Source of the DNA: Holosporales bacterium
GTDB taxonomy: Bacteria; Pseudomonadota; Alphaproteobacteria; UBA3830; JAIRMZ01
Length of the DNA: 8,471 nt
Direction: 5' to 3'
Assembly (NCBI GenBank): GCA_031255325.1
Contig: JAIRST010000069.1
Coordinates: forward strand, 1-8,471
Position 1 is the stretch's first letter, and each line of letters starts with the position of its first letter. The translations under genes were made by a program, and so were the position numbers. Shown piece by piece: positions 6,311-8,471 of this stretch. The notes beneath the pieces are model-generated. The model saw only the letters and a list, made by a program, of their open reading frames with translations. It searched no databases and had not been told where the DNA came from.

Positions 6311-7286
6311 ATGTATAGAGGAGAGTTTTTATCGTCTCTACAAAAGGACGTTTTGTATATAAAGCTTCACAAATTACTGAAAAAATAGGGGTGGCAATAT
6401 GTGGTATGCGTGCTTTGAATTTTGAAAAAACAGCTGCTGTAAGAGCTCCCTCGGCAAGAGGGCCTTGGAATGGCTCAGAAAGAGGTAGGACGATTTCTCC
6501 GCGGGCAACACGCATACCAAACGCTGTATTACGCGATGTGCTGCTCATACAAGTTAACAGCATATCTCCTAAACCACTCATACCAAGCAGTGTTGTCGAT
6601 GCCCCTCCCAATCCCTCTGCTATTTTTTGCATCTCTTGGAACCCCTTCGTCACAAGAACGGCACGTGCATCCTCCCCAAGGCCTGCACCGAGCACAAATC
6701 CCGCTCCGACAGCGAGAACATTTTTTAATGCCCCTCCAATTTGTGTTCCAATAGGATCCAAGCTAGGCTCTATCCTTAATGTAGATGTTTCGAGAATAAT
6801 TTTAAGGGAGACTAAAGAACTTTCCTGTTTTCCTGCTAAAGTGACTGTGGTCGGAAGGCACCGGGACAGTTCCTGCGCAAACGAGGGCCCAGAAAGGATA
6901 TATACAGGGTTAGGCAAGATGGAGGAAACAACCTCCCCTATCAGTAAACCAGAAGAAACCTCGATGCCTTTAGAACATACAACAACAGGCGTCGTCTCAA
7001 CAAGATGTTGGGTTTTTAACGCCTCACAGACAGAGCGTACGCCTTGCGCGGGGACACAAAGGAAAAGCACATTGCAGGTATGAATTGTATCTAACGTATC
7101 GTATCCTGTAAAATGGATCGGTACCCCGATTCCAGGAAGGAATTGCAGGTTAAGATGTAATTGATTAATGGCTTGAGCAACGGAAGACAGGTCACTATAA
7201 AGAAAAACTTCTTTCCAGCGCTCTGCGACAGCTAACGCTAAGGCTGTTCCAAATGCTCCCGCCCCAATCACGCCCAGTTTTTCCAT
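6309..7286 (-). CDS. gpsA: NAD(P)-dependent glycerol-3-phosphate dehydrogenase GpsA
   Basis: GpsA reduces dihydroxyacetone phosphate to sn-glycerol 3-phosphate, the backbone for phospholipids, in the cytoplasm. The 325-aa product has the Rossmann motif GAGAFGT at 8-14, Lys106 in CSKG, SGPSFAQEL from about 132, the catalytic Lys188 in GGALKNV, and GMSGLGDMLLTC followed by SRN in the C-terminal domain. In the LVTKGFQEM segment Lys214 replaces the Arg usual in the family (LITRGLAEM in E. coli), a conservative change. The start is ATG 7286 because AGGAG lies 7 nt upstream; an in-frame TTG at 7310 would place that site inside the gene. It is the first visible gene of an operon with potF and potG. 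Its start is only 29 bp from the first possible start of the divergent ligase gene, so its promoter probably lies within that gene's 5' end. Confidence 0.96.
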   Translation of the reverse strand: MEKLGVIGAGAFGTALALAVAERWKEVFLYSDLSSVAQAINQLHLNLQFLPGIGVPIHFTGYDTLDTIHTCNVLFLCVPAQGVRSVCEALKTQHLVETTPVVVCSKGIEVSSGLLIGEVVSSILPNPVYILSGPSFAQELSRCLPTTVTLAGKQESSLVSLKIILETSTLRIEPSLDPIGTQIGGALKNVLAVGAGFVLGAGLGEDARAVLVTKGFQEMQKIAEGLGGASTTLLGMSGLGDMLLTCMSSTSRNTAFGMRVARGEIVLPLSEPFQGPLAEGALTAAVFSKFKARIPHIATPIFSVICEALYTKRPFVETIKTLLYT

Positions 7287-7293
7287 TTCTCTT

Positions 7294-7298
7294 CTCCT
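7294..7298 (-). promoter_or_regulatory. Ribosome binding site of gpsA
   Basis: AGGAG is spaced 7 nt from ATG 7286, a near-ideal arrangement. It decides against the upstream TTG at 7310. Confidence 0.75.
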
Positions 7299-7315
7299 TT
7301 GATTGAACAAAATCC

Positions 7316-8471
7316 ATGAGCCTGTTAAAGTCTTCTCAACATTTGGGTAAAGTCATGCTGCAAAAACAATCTCCGCAAACTTTTAAGAATTGGGTAAAAT
7401 TGCCTTATCGATATTGCCCTTTTATTCTGCTTCCCAATCTTCACTTTTGGAAGAATTTTAACAACTTTTTTCAGAAAGTCGATCTCCTGCCCTACATTGC
7501 CTTCATTTTTTTGCCATGTGCAGCATTATTAGTGCATTCTCTGAACGTTACTGCTATTACCTCTATACTCCTTACTTTTATTGTTTGCGCACGAGATTAT
7601 AGAAACCCTTTTACAGTATGGCAAAAAATGCCGAAACCTGTTTTATACGGTTTAGGAGCATTTCTGGTCTGGATCATGGTGACTCTACTTTGGGCGATCG
7701 ATCTGCGGCTTAGCGCTCTCAAAGCGATAAAAGTTGTAACCTGTATTTTCTTCGGAACTTTTCTGAGTGTTTCTTTAATGCAGAGCACACAAGAAGAAAA
7801 AACGGCTCGTTTTTTTGAGCGTGGTATAGTAATCGCCCTATGTCTGTTAGTATTCGAATTTGCATCAAATTATTTTATACACTGTTATATTCTGGGTTAT
7901 TCCAATGAGGGCGTATGGAATAAACCCAATCAGCCATCTGGCGCCGTTGCGATTGCTATGTGGCCTATGGTTGGGAATCTTTTGCTTAAAGGGCAGCGAG
8001 CTTTATTGGGACGCATAGCATTTCTTGCTCTTTGTGTCTTTTCTGGTGCAAATAATGAAGGAACACGAGCAGCATTTTTAATAGGGCTCATCATTTTTGG
8101 AGCAACCTATTGTTGGAAAGAAAAGTTCTTGCGTTTGGTACACATCATAACTCTTTCTGGAATTGCTTTTTCTCCTTTCATCTTGGTCTATGTTTCGGAG
8201 GATTGGGTCCTTTCTCATACGAACGCCAAAATACAAAGTGTTATAAGTTTACCACATCGCTTGCATATTTGGAAATACTGTGCCCAGCGTATTTTAGAAC
8301 GTCCTTTGAAAGGACACGGTATAGGGAGCATTCGTTCAGATAGGTTTTATAAAGAAGCATCAGAAAATTCCTCTCCGCCAAATCGCAATCGGTACATGGA
8401 CGGATTCGGATATGTATGGCATCCGCATAATGCAGTTCTTGAAATTTGGGAAGACTTAGGCTTGGGGGGAA
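7316..8471 (+). CDS. O-antigen ligase/polymerase-like membrane protein (partial, 3' end beyond window)
   Basis: An open frame of 385 codons runs off the window without a stop. It encodes a polytopic inner-membrane protein of the O-antigen ligase/polymerase (Wzy_C) superfamily, which transfers or polymerises lipid-linked sugar chains on the periplasmic side. Hydrophobic segments lie near 57-75, 78-92, 108-126, 138-153, 170-185, 207-224, 231-243, 252-266 and 276-294. Family-typical pieces are EGTRAAF (249-255, conserved Arg251), RLHIWK (315-320), GHGIGS (333-338) and WHPHNAVLEIWEDLGLGG (368-385), the periplasmic-loop His motif. Whether it is WaaL, Wzy or a related enzyme cannot be told. An in-frame TGA at 7304 limits the frame. 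ATG 7316 and ATG 7355 are both possible, neither has a clear ribosome binding site, and the later one leaves more room for a promoter. It is divergent from gpsA. Confidence 0.85.
   Translation, partial: MSLLKSSQHLGKVMLQKQSPQTFKNWVKLPYRYCPFILLPNLHFWKNFNNFFQKVDLLPYIAFIFLPCAALLVHSLNVTAITSILLTFIVCARDYRNPFTVWQKMPKPVLYGLGAFLVWIMVTLLWAIDLRLSALKAIKVVTCIFFGTFLSVSLMQSTQEEKTARFFERGIVIALCLLVFEFASNYFIHCYILGYSNEGVWNKPNQPSGAVAIAMWPMVGNLLLKGQRALLGRIAFLALCVFSGANNEGTRAAFLIGLIIFGATYCWKEKFLRLVHIITLSGIAFSPFILVYVSEDWVLSHTNAKIQSVISLPHRLHIWKYCAQRILERPLKGHGIGSIRSDRFYKEASENSSPPNRNRYMDGFGYVWHPHNAVLEIWEDLGLGG

Noticed and set aside
6391..7083. A 230-codon + strand open frame opposite gpsA.
   Set aside because: It is the antisense of a clearly recognised gpsA, and its translation shows no domain or plausible composition.
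7597..7788. A 63-codon - strand open frame within the ligase-like gene.
   Set aside because: It lies antisense to a long frame with clear membrane segments and family motifs, so it is a shadow of that gene.

Overview
The window looks like a piece of chromosome from an AT-leaning alphaproteobacterium. The main clues are the efp-suhB gene pair, which is typical of Alphaproteobacteria, an alpha-type EF-P sequence, and a dusB followed by an NtrC-like DNA-binding module. Modest gene sizes, AT-rich spacers without genes and polyamine-uptake genes would fit a host-associated lineage such as Holosporales. That placement is an inference; no marker here settles it. I see no mobile element, CRISPR array, tRNA or rRNA.

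Layout. Positions 1-562 carry no convincing gene. On the + strand, dusB (tRNA dihydrouridine synthase) overlaps by 14 nt a 102-aa Fis/NtrC-C-terminal-like DNA-binding protein. The next 376 bp have no gene. They contain a G-free, C-rich tract on the + strand that resembles a Rho loading region, and a weak hairpin-plus-T-run terminator on the - strand. On the - strand, efp and suhB are 4 bp apart and form an operon whose end converges on the dusB operon. A gene-free spacer of 396 bp with inverted repeats separates efp from the end of a second - strand operon, gpsA-potF-potG. In that operon the genes are 9-10 bp apart and each upstream stop codon is embedded in the next gene's ribosome binding site. 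From 7316 a divergent + strand gene, which runs off the window, encodes an O-antigen ligase/polymerase-like membrane protein.

Functionally the window covers tRNA modification (dusB), translation of proline-rich stretches (efp), an inositol-phosphatase-family protein (suhB), phospholipid precursor synthesis (gpsA), part of a putrescine-type ABC importer (potF, potG) and surface polysaccharide assembly. The most interesting points are the free-standing NtrC-type DNA-binding domain after dusB, which parallels the dusB-fis operon of Gammaproteobacteria, and a PotF/PotG pair that lacks adjacent permease genes and has an altered ligand pocket.
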